Position numbers and translations under genes: made by a program. A stretch of 64,000 nt of DNA from Hypoxylon rubiginosum (Eukaryota; Ascomycota; Sordariomycetes; Xylariales; Hypoxylaceae), in the NCBI GenBank assembly GCA_902806565.1, contig CADCXA010000060.1, forward strand, positions 248,001-312,000. Reading direction: 5' to 3'. This document shows positions 21,097 to 33,093 of the stretch, piece after piece. The stretch's first letter is position 1; the number at the start of each line of letters is the position of its first letter. The notes beneath the pieces are model-generated. The model made no database searches, was not told the origin of the DNA, and saw only the letters and a program-made list of their open reading frames with translations.

Positions 21097-22545
21097 ATGA
21101 TTTTACCCGGAGCAATACCATCAATTGCATTGTTACCTGCTGCGGCCCACCAAGCCCCAACGCAAGCAAGCCTGTCTTGCAGACATACTCTTGTCACAGA
21201 ACAGAAGGAGCCCAACTTCGCGGATGAGGAAATTGCACTCAAGGATATAACTGAGGATGAGGCTAATGACAGCTCACCGCCTTCTAGCAGTTCCGTTTCT
21301 AGCGTGGACTCTAGCATATTGGGTGACGAGATTGTTGTTGCCACTCGCGCCAATGATGCCAAGTCTTCAGCACGTCGAGTTGCTTCCGAGCGAGAAGACG
21401 TAGAAATGGCTGACGCCGAAGAGGACCAAGAACCCTTCAATAACTCTCGGAAGCGTAAACGCATTTCTCAATATGCCAATCTTAACATCGACACAATGTA
21501 CGATGGCTTGACAGAAGGTGTCCTTGCCGCCAACGCGGGTCTGCCCAAGGGCCGATCCCGACAGAAGACTAATGACAATCAGAGGCAAATGATTCTCAGG
21601 TCCTGGCGCGATTCCCCCGTCCCCAATGAGGCTAAACGTTACGCCGTCATTGGATTCATTGACGTACACGATCGTCTGCGAACTCGTATCGTAACTACAA
21701 ACCTTGATGGCAAGCCCATCGATGCGAAGCGCCGCCGTTATGACAGTGGTGTTGGTACAATTGCCACTGCGTCTGATATTAATGCGAAGCACGCGGTCTA
21801 CGGCATCCTTAGCACGAATGATGTGTTCCGGCTAAAGCTAGTCCCTAAGACAATTAAGGGCAAGTCTATCGATAAAGATTTCCTGATTCCTTACGATGAA
21901 GTTTTATTCTTGGATCACCTTAAGGACCTTTCAAAATCTGAGGTGAAGGAGTACGTTCGTATTCGCCAGCGCCAGATTGACAACGGTGAGATGGGAGATG
22001 ACCAGCGTATTGAAAACGAGACCCTGGCAGTCTATGAAGCCCAAACGCATGCAGCAGCACGAACTCCTACTCTCTCGTCCGGTCACGGACCAGGCATTCA
22101 TGAGAACCATGAGCCGAGACACCCTCGTCGCGAAGCGCTTTCGATGAGTGAGCCTCCAAGGGAGCCCGCTCAGCCGCGTCGAAAGCCCTTACCGGATAGT
22201 AGGGCAGCTCATGCTAGCAACGACGCCCTTGAGCGTATCCAGAGCTATGCGAATCGTGAAGTCTCAAGAATGGAAGCCATCCAAATGCGCACGGATCGAT
22301 ACCAAGCTAATCGCAACGCGGTGACAAATCCTATAGTCACAGACGATAATCTCTATATCCAGGAGAACATGCGCCGTAGCCCCGCTGATTTCCCCGAAGA
22401 CGTGATGATGCACCAGGGCGTCAGATACGAACGCAAACAGAACGGTCCATTCAAGAATAGACTGGTCAGTCAGGGAGTAATCATCAACATCGACGGCGAA
22501 GATTACGTTGAGTACCGTGTACTTACGAGGCCGTCGTTCTTTTAG
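21097..22545 (+). CDS. hypothetical nuclear-type protein with internal duplication
   Basis: 482 residues, single exon, ATG 21097. An acidic Ser-rich N-terminus contains a basic nuclear-localisation-like cluster (SRKRKRI, near residue 122). Two related units follow: RYAVIGFIDVHDRLRTRIV with LDGKPID (from residue 181) and KHAVYGILSTNDVFRLKLV with IKGKSID (from residue 231). The C-terminus has a Pro/Arg-rich stretch, a helix with ALERIQSYANREVSRMEA, and ends GEDYVEYRVLTRPSFF. I do not recognise a named domain. Codon use is even, with no stops, so it looks like a maintained gene. Role unknown. Confidence 0.7.
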   Translation: MILPGAIPSIALLPAAAHQAPTQASLSCRHTLVTEQKEPNFADEEIALKDITEDEANDSSPPSSSSVSSVDSSILGDEIVVATRANDAKSSARRVASEREDVEMADAEEDQEPFNNSRKRKRISQYANLNIDTMYDGLTEGVLAANAGLPKGRSRQKTNDNQRQMILRSWRDSPVPNEAKRYAVIGFIDVHDRLRTRIVTTNLDGKPIDAKRRRYDSGVGTIATASDINAKHAVYGILSTNDVFRLKLVPKTIKGKSIDKDFLIPYDEVLFLDHLKDLSKSEVKEYVRIRQRQIDNGEMGDDQRIENETLAVYEAQTHAAARTPTLSSGHGPGIHENHEPRHPRREALSMSEPPREPAQPRRKPLPDSRAAHASNDALERIQSYANREVSRMEAIQMRTDRYQANRNAVTNPIVTDDNLYIQENMRRSPADFPEDVMMHQGVRYERKQNGPFKNRLVSQGVIINIDGEDYVEYRVLTRPSFF

Positions 22546-22579
22546 AACCCAGTCTCTCTATCCTTCATATGACAATACA

Positions 22580-23040
22580 ACACGGTTTGTAGAGCGGGGA
22601 CGTGACGAATTGCTCCTGCAGACGAACCAGCCCCGAGAAGAGAGGACCCTTCCCGTCACCAATATTGACTTCCGAGGGTGGAGCTTCTGAGTCCAGCAAT
22701 TTCGCGATGGCACTTTTCCTTGTTTGTGGACTCCTGGGCCGCGTCACTAGAAACGCTCTTTGTAGGTAAAGGAGGGAGAAATACTTCGTCACTTGAGCAA
22801 GACGCAGCCTCTCCTGCTCCCGATGGGTCAGCTCCGCAGCCGAGGAATGTTTCTGCAAAGCCCCATTTCTGATAGGTAGGCGCAATTCTGAGTGGGTTGA
22901 GGCGCTGATCCGCGTCAATTGTCGATTTATTCACGTCCGCGCCAAGGTCTACGAGGTGATTGAAGAGCTCTTTCGTCGTATGTGGCGACAGGATGGCGTA
23001 TATTAGTGGTGTTTTGGCGTTTGACGTTTGGAACTGCAGC
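22580..23040 (-). pseudogene. ankyrin-repeat relic
   Basis: The minus-strand frame reads KTPLIYAILSPHTTKELF, NHLVDLGADVNKSTIDADQR, LNPLRIAPTYQKWGFAETFL and GCGADPSGAGEAASCSSD, typical ankyrin repeats. It has no start and no neighbouring repeats. It resembles the plus-strand ankyrin relic at about 1.8-2.0 kb. Its 3-prime part runs into the 3-prime flank of the gene ending at 22545. Confidence 0.55.
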
Positions 23041-23818
23041 TAACGTCACAGTGCCATGGGATGTGAGGGTTGCAACTCCATCAACCCAACTTCTCTACTC
23101 GCATCCAGCAGCCGCTACCTGCGCTACTCTTACTGGTGAAGACTACTAATAGCGTGTCTGCCCCAAACGACTGGTTATAATTTATGCGCCTAGGCTTGCT
23201 CATCCGAAAAGCTCTGCTATCGACCTTTGGCTAAGATTAGTTAGAGACGGGGAGACAACACAAAGATTCATGTACTTTCGAGGCCAATTGGGTATTTCAA
23301 GTGGCTTCTTATTCTCGTTAGGTACCTAGTTAATGCAAGCAAATGATTCTCATTCAATGTCATGAAGCACCTAGGGTAAAGCCTCTTCTATGGTAGATTT
23401 ATCGTGTTAGACTTGGCTCGGCTGAAAATTGCGCAGACGCCCGTAGAGCCGTCCGCGGAGCCGTATTCTCAGATGTGCCTGTTCAGAAATGATCCCATTT
23501 CAATTTAGAACCATTGCCGAAAGTATGACTAGTGCCCTGGACGGCTCCAGAAGATCAAATTAGAGACCGGAACGAAATTATATCAAAATTGGAGCTTCAT
23601 GCGCATGACGGGTAGCCGGGAGGGGAGCGGCACCGCCATGTACTTCCACGCCTTCAGATTCTTCCGCAAACGCGAGTTACAGGGGTTGAAGGTGGCGCTG
23701 GCTAGGTAGGCCAACAGGAGGTTTCTTGACGTTGGCGGCATGACTCTCGGCAACGAGGATTCGGAGATCCCCGTGTACGACACGTGGGACGAGGTGTGCA
23801 ACCGCAGCCCTCATCACC

Positions 23819-24010
23819 TGAGTAGGGCTACGGACCTGTTAGTCACCCTTAGGGCCCAGATAGCCAGAATAGGGGTTACGGGCTTATGGGTATGAAGGAA
23901 GGGATGTGCTTGGGAGCTAGGCCTCTTGGCGTGTAGGTCCCTTTGTCCTGACCTCCTGTATATACATGGGACTTGGTAGCCCCCCTAGGTTCGTAGCTCC
24001 TCGTGCAACA
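23819..24010 (-). repeat. solo LTR-like repeat, copy A
   Basis: On the minus strand this 192 bp unit begins TGTTGCACGAGGAGCTACG and ends CCCTACTCA. Homologous copies are at 51938-52134, 53229-53412 and 58938-59154. It lies 228 bp beyond the end of the copia coding relic in the same orientation, but no matching copy is found on the other side of that element. Confidence 0.65.
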
Positions 24011-24320
24011 ACATAGTTGTTTCCTCATCGCATGGTTGGCTTCGTATCACTCTACACCTCTCCCTGCCACCTCTCTTTGCTAATCCCTACTTCCTTCTAT
24101 CATTTCCATTCCTTCAGTACCCTATCCCCTTCCTCCTCGCACCGGATTGGCGTGACGAAAGCAAAGAAACTGTTCTGCAATCAAACTACATCAAACTACC
24201 TGTAGTCTCTTCTCAATTACTTCAATTTGTTGAATTATCAGGGACAAGGCCCTATCTTCAATTGGCGCACGAACTTGCGATGATTCTCCTTAGAGAGCGG
24301 TTTTGTCAAGCCATCTGCAA

Positions 24321-25116
24321 TCATGTCGTCAGTGCCAATATGTTGTAGTATAAAATCACCGCGTTGGTGACGATCGATAATCCACTCGAATCGGGTATCA
24401 AGATGGTGGGTACGGGCTGTTTTGAGGGATTGAGCACAGTAGCTTCAACATTGGCCAAATCGGTGTACATAATGAAAGGTTTGGGTTGTCCGTAACCTAG
24501 CTCTTTCAGTAGCTTGCTGATCCATATGGCTGTAAGGCCAGCTGGAGTGAGGTTAATGAATTCCGCTTCTGTAACAACAAGGGTTTGCTTCTCTGACTGC
24601 CAGTGTACCAAACCGCCAGCGAGTGTAGTGACGTGAGCTCTTGTAGATCGTCGAGAATCCAAGTCATCGGCGAAAGCCGCCATCAGCCCAGACTGTGAGA
24701 CACCATCACCGACATGTGTGTTTTCTGCCAAGAACAATGCCAACATCCTTGGTTGAAGCAGGATATCGCCAGAGATGCTTCATCAGATCGAGATGGCATT
24801 GACCTGGTCCTGCATTAGCTTGACAGAGCGTTGCAACTGTCTTTGCTATATCAAGACATGTATTAATAGCCATCCAGTTAAGAGAACCCGTCTCCATTTG
24901 GTAATTCTCGCTGTCGATATTGTCCACTTTATCCCAAGTAGCAGTAATGACAGTATCGGGTCGCCAAGGGGTTTCCGTATTCTTGGGGGATTCAACGCCG
25001 AATTTGTCAAGGATTTTCTCAGCGAATCCAGCCTGATTAACAAAGATTTGGCAGACATCTCTGTTGCGTCGAATTCGGAGACCGAATAATTTGGCCACGT
25101 CACCTATAGCATTCAA
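24321..25116 (-). pseudogene. copia RT C-terminus and RNase H fragment
   Basis: Part of the copia relic. One frame has IGDVAKLFGLRIRRNRD and YQMETGSLNWMAINTCLDIA; the next has RRSTRAHVTTLAGGLVHWQS and VTEAEFINLTPAGLTAIW. These correspond to the post-polymerase region and RNase H of copia elements. The two frames overlap at 24706-24746, consistent with a frameshift. Confidence 0.75.
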
Positions 25117-27875
25117 CTCGAAGACCTTCCCAAGAGAGACCGCTACGTTAGCGATGTCTTGTTAACGCTTGCCAGCAATAAGGAGATCGTCAACATAGAC
25201 AAGAACCAGAACACCTGTGCGTTCGTGTCTGAATAGGCAACATTCCATTGTCATGTTACGAAAGCCGCGTTTGGTCATTTCTCTGACCAAAGTCTTGAGT
25301 CACCAAAGTGGTGAACCGCGAAGACCGTGCAAGGCTTATAAGAGCTTCCAGGCTCGTCTAGTCCCATCACCATAGCCAGGTGCCTAACGGCAATAGATCA
25401 TAATGCCATCGGGAATCGAACTATTGAGGAATGCAGTCTTGATGTCATACTGCTTGCAATCTAAGTCGTCGACAGCCACGATAGTGAGGTATATCTTGGC
25501 TGATACTAAGCTTGCTACGGCTGCGTGCACGTCTTGTACTGCCTAATGGTCGTCAGTCTGATAATTGCCACAGATAACGAGTCGAGCTCGGTTTCGTTCC
25601 CATTCGCCATCAGGACCGGACTTTTGGTCAGGTACCCATCTCGTAGGTAGAATCTTTGCTCCAGGAGGAGGATCAACCGATTCAAAGGTTCTGCGATCGA
25701 CCAGGCTTTAAAACTGAGCGTTAAAAGCTGGTTTCTAGACCTTCCAGAGCTCAGGATCACTCTAGGCTTCTTTGAGAGACTTCACGAGGGGCGGAGCTAA
25801 GATGAGAGCGACTTGACTAAGGATGAAATAAATGCCTTCGTGTCCTTCCATCGCTCATCGACGGCAATGAAAACCACATCCATGGAAGCAAATAGAGCCT
25901 CATTGATTGAGTCGCATAATATCTGAGCAAGATTGTAATTGACTTCAGATCTCTGCCGAGTTGAGCAACGAGGTTGCTCCAGTGCCGTTGACGCTTCCAA
26001 TTGAGCCTCAAGAGCAATGCCAGTGTCAATCAAGTCAACTTTGCCATCAGAATCTTCAACTGTGGGAAGAGCAGTGTTTCGAGCTATCTCCAATTGATTA
26101 GCAATAGCTTGACGAGAAAGAGCGAAATCTTCAAGAGCATCGTTGAAGTCTTCGTTATTTGTTGTCCGAAGGATAGGCACCAGGTGTTGATTTGGTGGGC
26201 AATTGCTCCTCAATAAATCGACGGGCTGGAGTCGCAGTCACGAAGTTTAGTTCTGAATTGACTGACTTCCTCATAACGAGGTTCTTCGAAGACGATACTG
26301 TATTCAATGTCTTCATCTGATTGGTCCTGATATCCCCCTTGTTTATTGAAGACAACGTCCCTTGCCTTAATCACTCTGCGGAGCTCAGGGACCTAGATCT
26401 TGTAGATTTTGGATCTACGGTCAACGTAGTCAACCATGTATCCCTTGCGGGCGCGAGGAGCATGCATCAAGCCTTCAGGGACCTTGTTGTGGACCCAGGC
26501 AATAGCTTTAAATGTGCGTAGATGAAGTGCGTAATCCTGATGAGTTTCTTCATGGAGGTTTAATGCTCGGCAGAACTTGCTGTGGGGAGACTCCTGACCT
26601 TCATTTACTTCAGTAGGTAGTAAATTGATCGTTGCGATAGCCACTTCTTCAGCGTAGGGCCAAAGGAACGTTAGGAGCTTAGAATTAATCAATGCTGATC
26701 TTGAAGGAGTGATTACTAAGGCACCAGATCTCTCTACGCGACCATTCTATCCCGGTGTGTCAGGTACAGTGGCTTCGAAATGCATGCCGCGAGCCGCGAC
26801 GCAGGCATTCCTTTTCAACGTTGTCCACGCCAAGGAATTCTCTGCCTCCATCCGAAATTTCGCTCTTCTGATGAACCCCTGATGCTGTGGGAAAAGGTGT
26901 CCATGTAGATGATCTGTAGTGGACGACTTGCTGGAATGGAAGGTTGATGGCGAACTTGACGCTTGGCTTTTGACTGCGCACAAACGTCAGAAGTCGAGCT
27001 GCACCGGAATCTTCAAATGAAGACCACAACGGCGACAGGCTTCTTTGACTCTGTCAATGCTTGCATGCATCAATCTTCTGTGCATGAGATTGATGTCAAT
27101 CGTTGCAAATGCCATGTGAGGGTCGTATGTGTAATCAGGTATTTCCGCCAATCTGAAGATCTTGAGATTGTGATACCAATCCATCTTGGCGAGCTCTCTC
27201 TCAGGATTGCTCCTGAAGGCAAGTGTGTCTTTTCATGCCATTGTAGATGATTCCTTTCTCCCTGAGTTGACCATCGCTGATCAAATTGATTGGGAGAGAA
27301 GGGCAGAGCTGGGCTTCATATTGAAAGATGGTGATTGAGCCGTCGCTCTGATAGACCTTCATTGACATTGTGCTAATTCAAAGGACTTTGGCATCATCGC
27401 CGCTTGCTCTGAACATTCATCTGGGCTGAAGGAACGGTCGGTACTGCTCGAGCCACTTTGGATCATTGGCTGAGTGCATTGAGCAACCCGAATCAAGAGC
27501 ACAAATGTCTCCCCAAAGATCATGGGTTTGGGAATTGTTGTGAACAACTGCAAGGGAACAGGTGTTGTTGGAATGTGTTGTCCCATGAGCATTGTCGGCG
27601 TCAATAGAGAGTGCCGTCAATCCCGAATTGAAACTGAAGGGATTGCCTGGAATGTAGGGATATGCAAAACGAGCTTGGGGAGGAGGTGAATACGCAAGAG
27701 CTCCGGTGTTGACTGTCAAAGCACCTTTGGATGCTTCACCGCATTCCGAGAACTTGTCGTTGTCGTTCTTGTTGTTCTTCTCCTTGGGCATGGGTTTGAG
27801 CTCTGGATGAAGAATCCAGCATTAGCCGCCGCCTCCTTTGCGATGTCTCTTGCAGTAAGTACACTAGGGGAGATT

Positions 27876-28358
27876 CTAAGGATGTCTGCATATATAGCCT
27901 TCAACCTTACATTCAATGGTCTTGGGCTTGGTGCCAGAAGAGCTGGAATTGCTGTTGGAGTTTTCACCCTCGTTGGAACCGGTGGCAACGTTGGCATATG
28001 ATGCTCTAGCGTTGGTTTCCTCGTTGTTGCATTGCTGAATGAGCTCGTCTTGGATTGATTCCCAGGTCAAAGCTCCCTTGTTGAAATCTCGTTGGAGGAA
28101 TTTGTGCCAATCTGGGTATTGGCCTTTGACTGCATCAATCATGATGAGAAGTCTGGTCTTGGGTGAAGTCACGATGCCAAGTTCTTCAAGACGATCAGCT
28201 GTGGAAACGAAGTCCGTCCAGAATTCTCTAAGAGGAACTCCATTGGTGAGCTTGGCGTAAAGAAACTTGCGATGCAACTGGGGAATTGATTGCTCAGAAA
28301 CCTTTGACACAGATTCCATGACATGCTGATAAAGGTGAGGATCATCCTCTCCTTCCAC
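27876..28358 (-). pseudogene. copia gag fragment
   Basis: A 160-codon open stretch of the gag-like region with helical capsid-like sequence (LHRKFLYAKLTNGVPLREFW; DWHKFLQRDFNKGALTWESI). A decayed zinc-knuckle-like stretch (TIECKVEGYI, then CTYCKRHRK in another frame) follows. It has no independent start and belongs to the retrotransposon. Confidence 0.7.
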
Positions 28359-28602
28359 GGCCTGTGGATTTGAGTAGGGTCTAGATGTGGGAATCTGTTA
28401 ATGATGCTTGAAGAATTTGCATACAATGAGCTTGACGTCGAATCCAGGTCTTTGCCTCTGTAGGATCGTCGGGCATCACGGCAGTGCCTTCAATGTAGTC
28501 CGTGTAAATCTATATAGACCGTGGTGGTGTGAAATGAGCGGTCCTATTCTTTCAGATTGGACTCATCCTTCAGCAAGGGAAGAGCAGGAAGATTGAAGCC
28601 AT

Positions 28603-29213
28603 GATGGGCCATGATGGGCAGAAACAGTGTAGGAACAGATGAATGATGTATTGATTCCAGCTCTTTCAAGAGTATTGTAGTACTTGCCCACACAGCACTT
28701 CACAGGTTATACGATATTTGCTGCTGCAGTATCGCGTCCACCCCGAGTTTTGGTGTCTAACACGTATCTTTAAGGCGTTTCCCAAATACTCTCATCTGGG
28801 TAACCTATCGACGGGGAGGTGGCTGTTGGAATTTGGGGAAATTTGTCGGATTTTATGGTCAGACATTGTCAAAACCGTTGATTGTTGCTTTCGAGTCTCT
28901 TGTATTGAGAAATGGGGTTGCACACTTACGTAATGAGTGTTGTTTCAATGAATGAAAGTTATCCAGACTGGGAGTCTCCGACTAGTGCCTTAAACCCTTG
29001 AGGTAGCCTAATACAGACGAGAGTCTTTGGGTAACTGAATAAATCAACTATCTACGGGCTTGACCCAATAGATATCAAAGGAATGGATGACTCAGGAAAG
29101 CCGAGAATCCTCACGATGATTCTTGGTGTTGAAGGAAAAAAGATGTAGTGTATTAGGGGAGAGGCCAAGGATCGGCTAGCCCTGCTAGCTTCATGCTGGT
29201 ACCTCTCGGATGC
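28603..29213. other. intergenic between copia relic and HNH_2 copy D
   Basis: No gene is supported. The minus-strand sequence just upstream of gag would be expected to hold the 5-prime LTR, but no copy of it occurs downstream of 24238. Confidence 0.35.
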
Positions 29214-30590
29214 TCAAGAGTCCCACTCGTCGTCCAATTCGTCGCTTAGCTCATCGTCAGTAGTAACACAGTCGACTGCGGCCTCAGCATCGTTTTCATC
29301 CACCTCAGATCGAGCACGCTTCGAGCCTTCTTGGTAAGTGGCTTGGCCCGAGCGCGGGTGAGGGAAGCTGCGACTTTCTTCATCTTTCACCGTCCACTCA
29401 TACCAGTTTGGGCGCGTCTTGATATACCGAAGCACTTGGAATTTAGTAGATGGGCCTGCTATGGTAAAAATTGGCATAACCCCGTCGTTGAAGATGTTCC
29501 AAGCAAAACGAGCGAAAACAAATTCGGGGGGTATAGGAGTGAGGTCAAGCCATAGTAAGTTGTGATAGCGTTGCATCATTTCGAGATCGCCCTCGCTGCT
29601 ATGAGATGGTGGTCGGAGCAAGTGGGTGACTAGGTGGAATTTACTGGAATCCGGGCTCATCTTTTTCGGGAACATCGTGAATATACTTTTATCCAGAAGA
29701 CGATGAAGATCAGCGCGAATGGGTATCTTGTTGCCAACCTCGTCGATCGAAGCCCTATTGACGCCCGCTTTATTATACTGTTTCATGTCGTTACGTACAA
29801 ACCAGTCCCTTTCCACATTAGGGATGGCATGGCCGCCCTCCAGCCCTATCAATGCTCCGGTCAAGCGGCAACATTTAGTGCCATAAACTATGGAACTGGG
29901 ATGCCGTGGACTTGTACGGTACTCTATATACGGGGTTGGATTATGGGGTTGGGAATGGTCGCCCGTTAGTGCCGTTGTGGTTTGGGCGTGGTCGTCTGTT
30001 ACCGCTACCGTATCCTCGCGGTTCGGCTCGATAGGATTGTTCGGCTCCTCGTGTCGATATTCGATATTTCGCCAGCGGGCAGGAATTTCTTTGGGGAAAA
30101 CCCATTCCTCGAAGGATGGGACAATGGGATACTGGTCGCCTACAAAGCACGGTAAGTGGTTGAACACAGAGAACCAAACATTGGAATTTTAAAACTTACA
30201 TTCTCCCAGGGGAACATTATCTCGAGATACTGGTATATGAAAGTATACCACCTTCTGCCGTAACATATTGTCGCTGGGAGGCAGAATGCGACAAGTTAAA
30301 TCTCTATTAGGAGATGTGGATAGGAATGGATGCCGATAATCTGGCGTCTGGCATTGCCATCCCTCATCATGGTGCCAAACATTTCCGGCAGCTATGCAGC
30401 AAGCATAATACACGACATAATAGTCTGCGGCGCCATCGTCGGAGGTAGCGAAGACTAACCACGAGCCGGTGTCATTTCGGAATGGGAATTTGACCTGGAT
30501 CAAAGATGTGAAATCATGACCCCCCATTCCACTAAGGTCAGGGAAGTCGTGATAGAAATGGGGTGACTTCCAAGCCGTGTTCAAAGCCAT
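29214..30590 (-). CDS. HNH_2-type endonuclease family protein (copy D)
   Basis: Exons 30200-30590 and 29214-30139 (60 bp phase-1 intron, GTAAGT..TAG) give 438 residues from ATG 30590. Domains in order: VVYYACCIAAGNVW, YFHIPVS, YPIVPSFEEWVFP, then the HNH core with CRLTG, GGHAIPN, NKIPIRADLHRLLD, then LVTHLLRPP and EFVFARFAWNIFNDGVMPIF, and a short acidic tail (LSDELDDEWD). The first-histidine motif is GHAIP rather than the family-typical AH(I/V)VP, but His, Asn and His are all present. It is the upstream-transcribing partner of copy E, same strand, 761 bp apart. The coding-strand leader (30591-30760) is rich in CT and CCCCAT words, common in fungal promoters. Confidence 0.85.
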
Positions 30591-30605
30591 GTTTAAAGCC
30601 CACAA

Positions 30606-30720
30606 AAAAAGAAAAACTTTAAATAGAGATGGAGATGAAGACAGGGATAGGGACGGGGATAAAAAAACGAAAACTAAGATAAAGATGAAGATGGGGATGG
30701 GGATAAATAAATGGAGATGT
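30606..30720. repeat. purine-rich low-complexity leader of HNH_2 copy D
   Basis: GATGGAGATGAAGA, GATAGGGACGGGGATA and GATGGGGATGGGGATAA words in series. On the coding (minus) strand this is a pyrimidine-rich tract directly upstream of ATG 30590. Confidence 0.6.
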
Positions 30721-30760
30721 ACATAGTTGGGAGAAGTGTTTGTCCCACATTATAAGGTGC

Positions 30761-31351
30761 CCCTAGGTTATCTAGATAGCGGCTATTAATCGCCAAGCTA
30801 CCCCACGAGAACATAGCCAAGCGAAATTATTAACAAGTACAGTGAGATATCCCAGGAAATCCACAATAAAAAGGCAAAGCTGTCGATAAGAAATTAAATA
30901 CCTTAATTACTTCGAACAATGCTTTTAAAGATTCTATTAACGTTTTTACGAACTCCGTTAATATTCTCATGAACTTTATTAATACCCCCGCCGCCACCTG
31001 TTTGGGCATATTACTTGCCATATTAATAGCGTGGTATATCTGGGCGGATGGATAATTAGAGCGTAAAAACCAGGATATTAAGATTATAATTTAATATCAC
31101 TATATATAATTACCCTTAAAGCCATAGGTTAATATCCCTCCAGTTTTATAACATAGCTATAACAACAAGAAAAAGTAAAAAGAAATGTAAATATTTAATA
31201 ACTACTACTAGTTAATTAAAGCTAACATATTTAATTATTACTTATAAAATTCAGGAAATTATAACCTTTGTATAAAATCAATAGAGAATTACTGCATATT
31301 TTAATTACATAAAGAATGATTTCCATCGTATACTCAATTTTGTGTAAGGCT
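30761..31351. other. AT-rich spacer between HNH_2 copies D and E
   Basis: About 590 bp, increasingly AT-rich towards 31100-31340, where the 3-prime flank of copy E begins. No gene is seen. Confidence 0.4.
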
Positions 31352-33023
31352 CTACTCCCCTTCGACAAATGGCGGCGCCATAGAGACATCATCTATAGGT
31401 ATCAATATATCTGAGCAAGAAGTCTTCATAGACTTATCAGGATTTATAGTATGGTCCCTACTGCTGAATGAACTTGTGCTGCTAAACAACTTGTTTGGGT
31501 TAGAAACGCAATCATGATCGAAACCTGAAGAAGATGTTCTTCGATCTGAGTTAATAGTGGATCGATCGGTGATAGTGGTGGCACTATCATTGCTATCAAC
31601 CCCAGGATGGCGGTTTGTAAGAGCATTGAGGCCACGACCAGAGTCATTAGTAAGGGTGGTGCATTCGTCAGCCTCACTGGACTCTTCCCAAGGTACTTCT
31701 TTATCCAGATGGTACGAATATACCAAGCGTTGTTTATCATCGCTTTGGTAATTATGTTTGCCATAGTTCTGGTCGGTATAACCTGGCGTAGCTTTCCCAG
31801 CACGCAAACGTTTTGTGTTTCGTAGGTCAGGTATGATTTGGGTCTCATCGTTATTCGAGGCCGTAGCATTAGATCGGACGTACACACGAGTGGTGCTGGG
31901 AGATGGTAGGGCAAACATCTTGTAAGTCATGTCCGTGAACAATGCCCAAGCAAATCGAGCAAAAATATATTCAGGCGCCACCCAATCCATACTACTCACG
32001 GCGAAGTTGTGGAAGCGTTCTATAAGTTCCATTGTTCCAATAGTCGTAGCAGTATCCGATTGTAAGACATGCATTACCCATCGATATTTGATAGGTTCGG
32101 CTCTTGGATCAATTCTGACACGCTTGGCTCGAGGCAGGTAGGTACGGGTTGACCTAGATCCTTCTCCCACAGTTACATGAACTCCTGTCGAACTAGAAGA
32201 AGCACCACTAATAGGAGCAGTGAAAGTATCAGAGCGTAGAGGAACTGTAACGGACATAGACGATGTGCCGGCAGTAGTGTTGGTCTGTTTAGCTGAATAT
32301 TCGACAGAGAGTTGCGAGGAGAATTCCTTAGGAAACAAGACCCAGAGGGAGCTGTCGAAGGTTTTGTGGAGATCGACGCGGAGAGGAATTATGTTGCTGC
32401 CGGTGTTTATGTGCTCTCGATTGGCATGAGTAGAATCGCTGAGGGAATACTGGTGCATTCTATTGGCTTCGAACCATCGATATTCGTACTTCGGCACAAT
32501 ATGGCATTCATTCAGTCCAATGTTGTAACCGGTTGCGCGGCACGGAGCGGTGGCTTGTCGTCGCATATCACCATATTCGTCAATCATCGAGTATCCCAGA
32601 CTAGCCCATCGCTTAGGCAACTTCCCATGAGGAAAGACCCAATCTGGGAAGGACGCGCAGACAGCGTAAGGTTGCGCTACGACTTATCAGTATAAGAAAG
32701 AAGAAGTTTGACATAACGTGAGACAAACCCAATGAAGACCCCGGAACGTGGAAATAGTACACCGATCCCAGTAATATACCATCCTCTGGCGGTGCTACTC
32801 TATCCCCGTGTCGGGAAGAAGATAGATATGGTCCAGCTCCAGTACCCAACCCCTCATCATCTTCCCAGATATTACCAGCAAGAATACAACAGGCGTAATA
32901 TACAACAAAATAGTCAACACCGCGCGGATCACTGCTGTGAAGATCAAGTAAGACCCGCGAATCATAGTCAGGGTGGTAGATTGTGACAGTCATGCCACTT
33001 CGATTCGAGAGAGAGGTAGACAT
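31352..33023 (-). CDS. HNH_2-type endonuclease family protein (copy E)
   Basis: Exons 32729-33023 and 31352-32676 (52 bp phase-1 intron with a GTTTGT donor and CTGATAAGTCGTAG end) give 539 residues. ATG 33023 is the first in-frame ATG. Order: TVTIYHPDY, VVYYACCILAGNIWEDDEG, YYFHVPG, the intron, PYAVCASFPDWVFPHGKLP, the HNH core (CRATG, CHIVPKYEYRWF, NIIPLRVDLHKTFD), a Ser/Thr-rich insertion, YIFARFAWALFTDMTYKMF, and a long Ser/Thr/Asp-rich tail. Catalytic His, Asn and His are present. The gene ends only about 400 bp from the RIP-devastated block but shows no decay. A CCAAT box lies 66 bp upstream of the ATG on the coding strand. Confidence 0.85.
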
Positions 33024-33088
33024 ACTTGCCTTCCAAGCTGGGTCTGGCCCGCGAACAGAACACAAAAGCTCGAGTTTTAGGAGCTCTG

Positions 33089-33093
33089 ATTGG
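33089..33093 (-). promoter_or_regulatory. CCAAT box upstream of HNH_2 copy E
   Basis: ATTGG on the plus strand, so CCAAT on the coding strand, 66 bp upstream of ATG 33023. It is followed further upstream by repeated GGGGATAAGG words. Confidence 0.4.

Larger units (their letters stand above)
24238..28602 (-). mobile_element. degraded Ty1/copia retrotransposon (gag-pr-int-rt-rh)
   Basis: The coding relic runs from a gag ATG at 28602 to TGA at 24238. In order on the minus strand: a gag-like segment (DYIEGTAVMPDDPTEAKTW near 28.5 kb; DPHLYQHVMES and ELIQQCNNEET at 28.0-28.35 kb), an aspartic protease site (ALDSGCSMHSAND, about 27.48 kb), pre-integrase (LMHRRLMHASIDRVKEAC, about 27.1 kb), integrase pieces (27.0-26.4 kb), reverse transcriptase pieces (25.8-24.8 kb) and RNase H ending TDDMIADGLTKPLSKE (about 24.3 kb). 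Protease before integrase before RT is the copia order. Frames are broken repeatedly, so it is inactive. No LTR pair could be identified. Confidence 0.85.

Noticed and set aside
23819..28602. LTR-like copy A as the 3-prime LTR of the copia relic
   Set aside because: Orientation and distance fit, but no matching LTR exists upstream of gag and the repeat family occurs solo elsewhere in the window.
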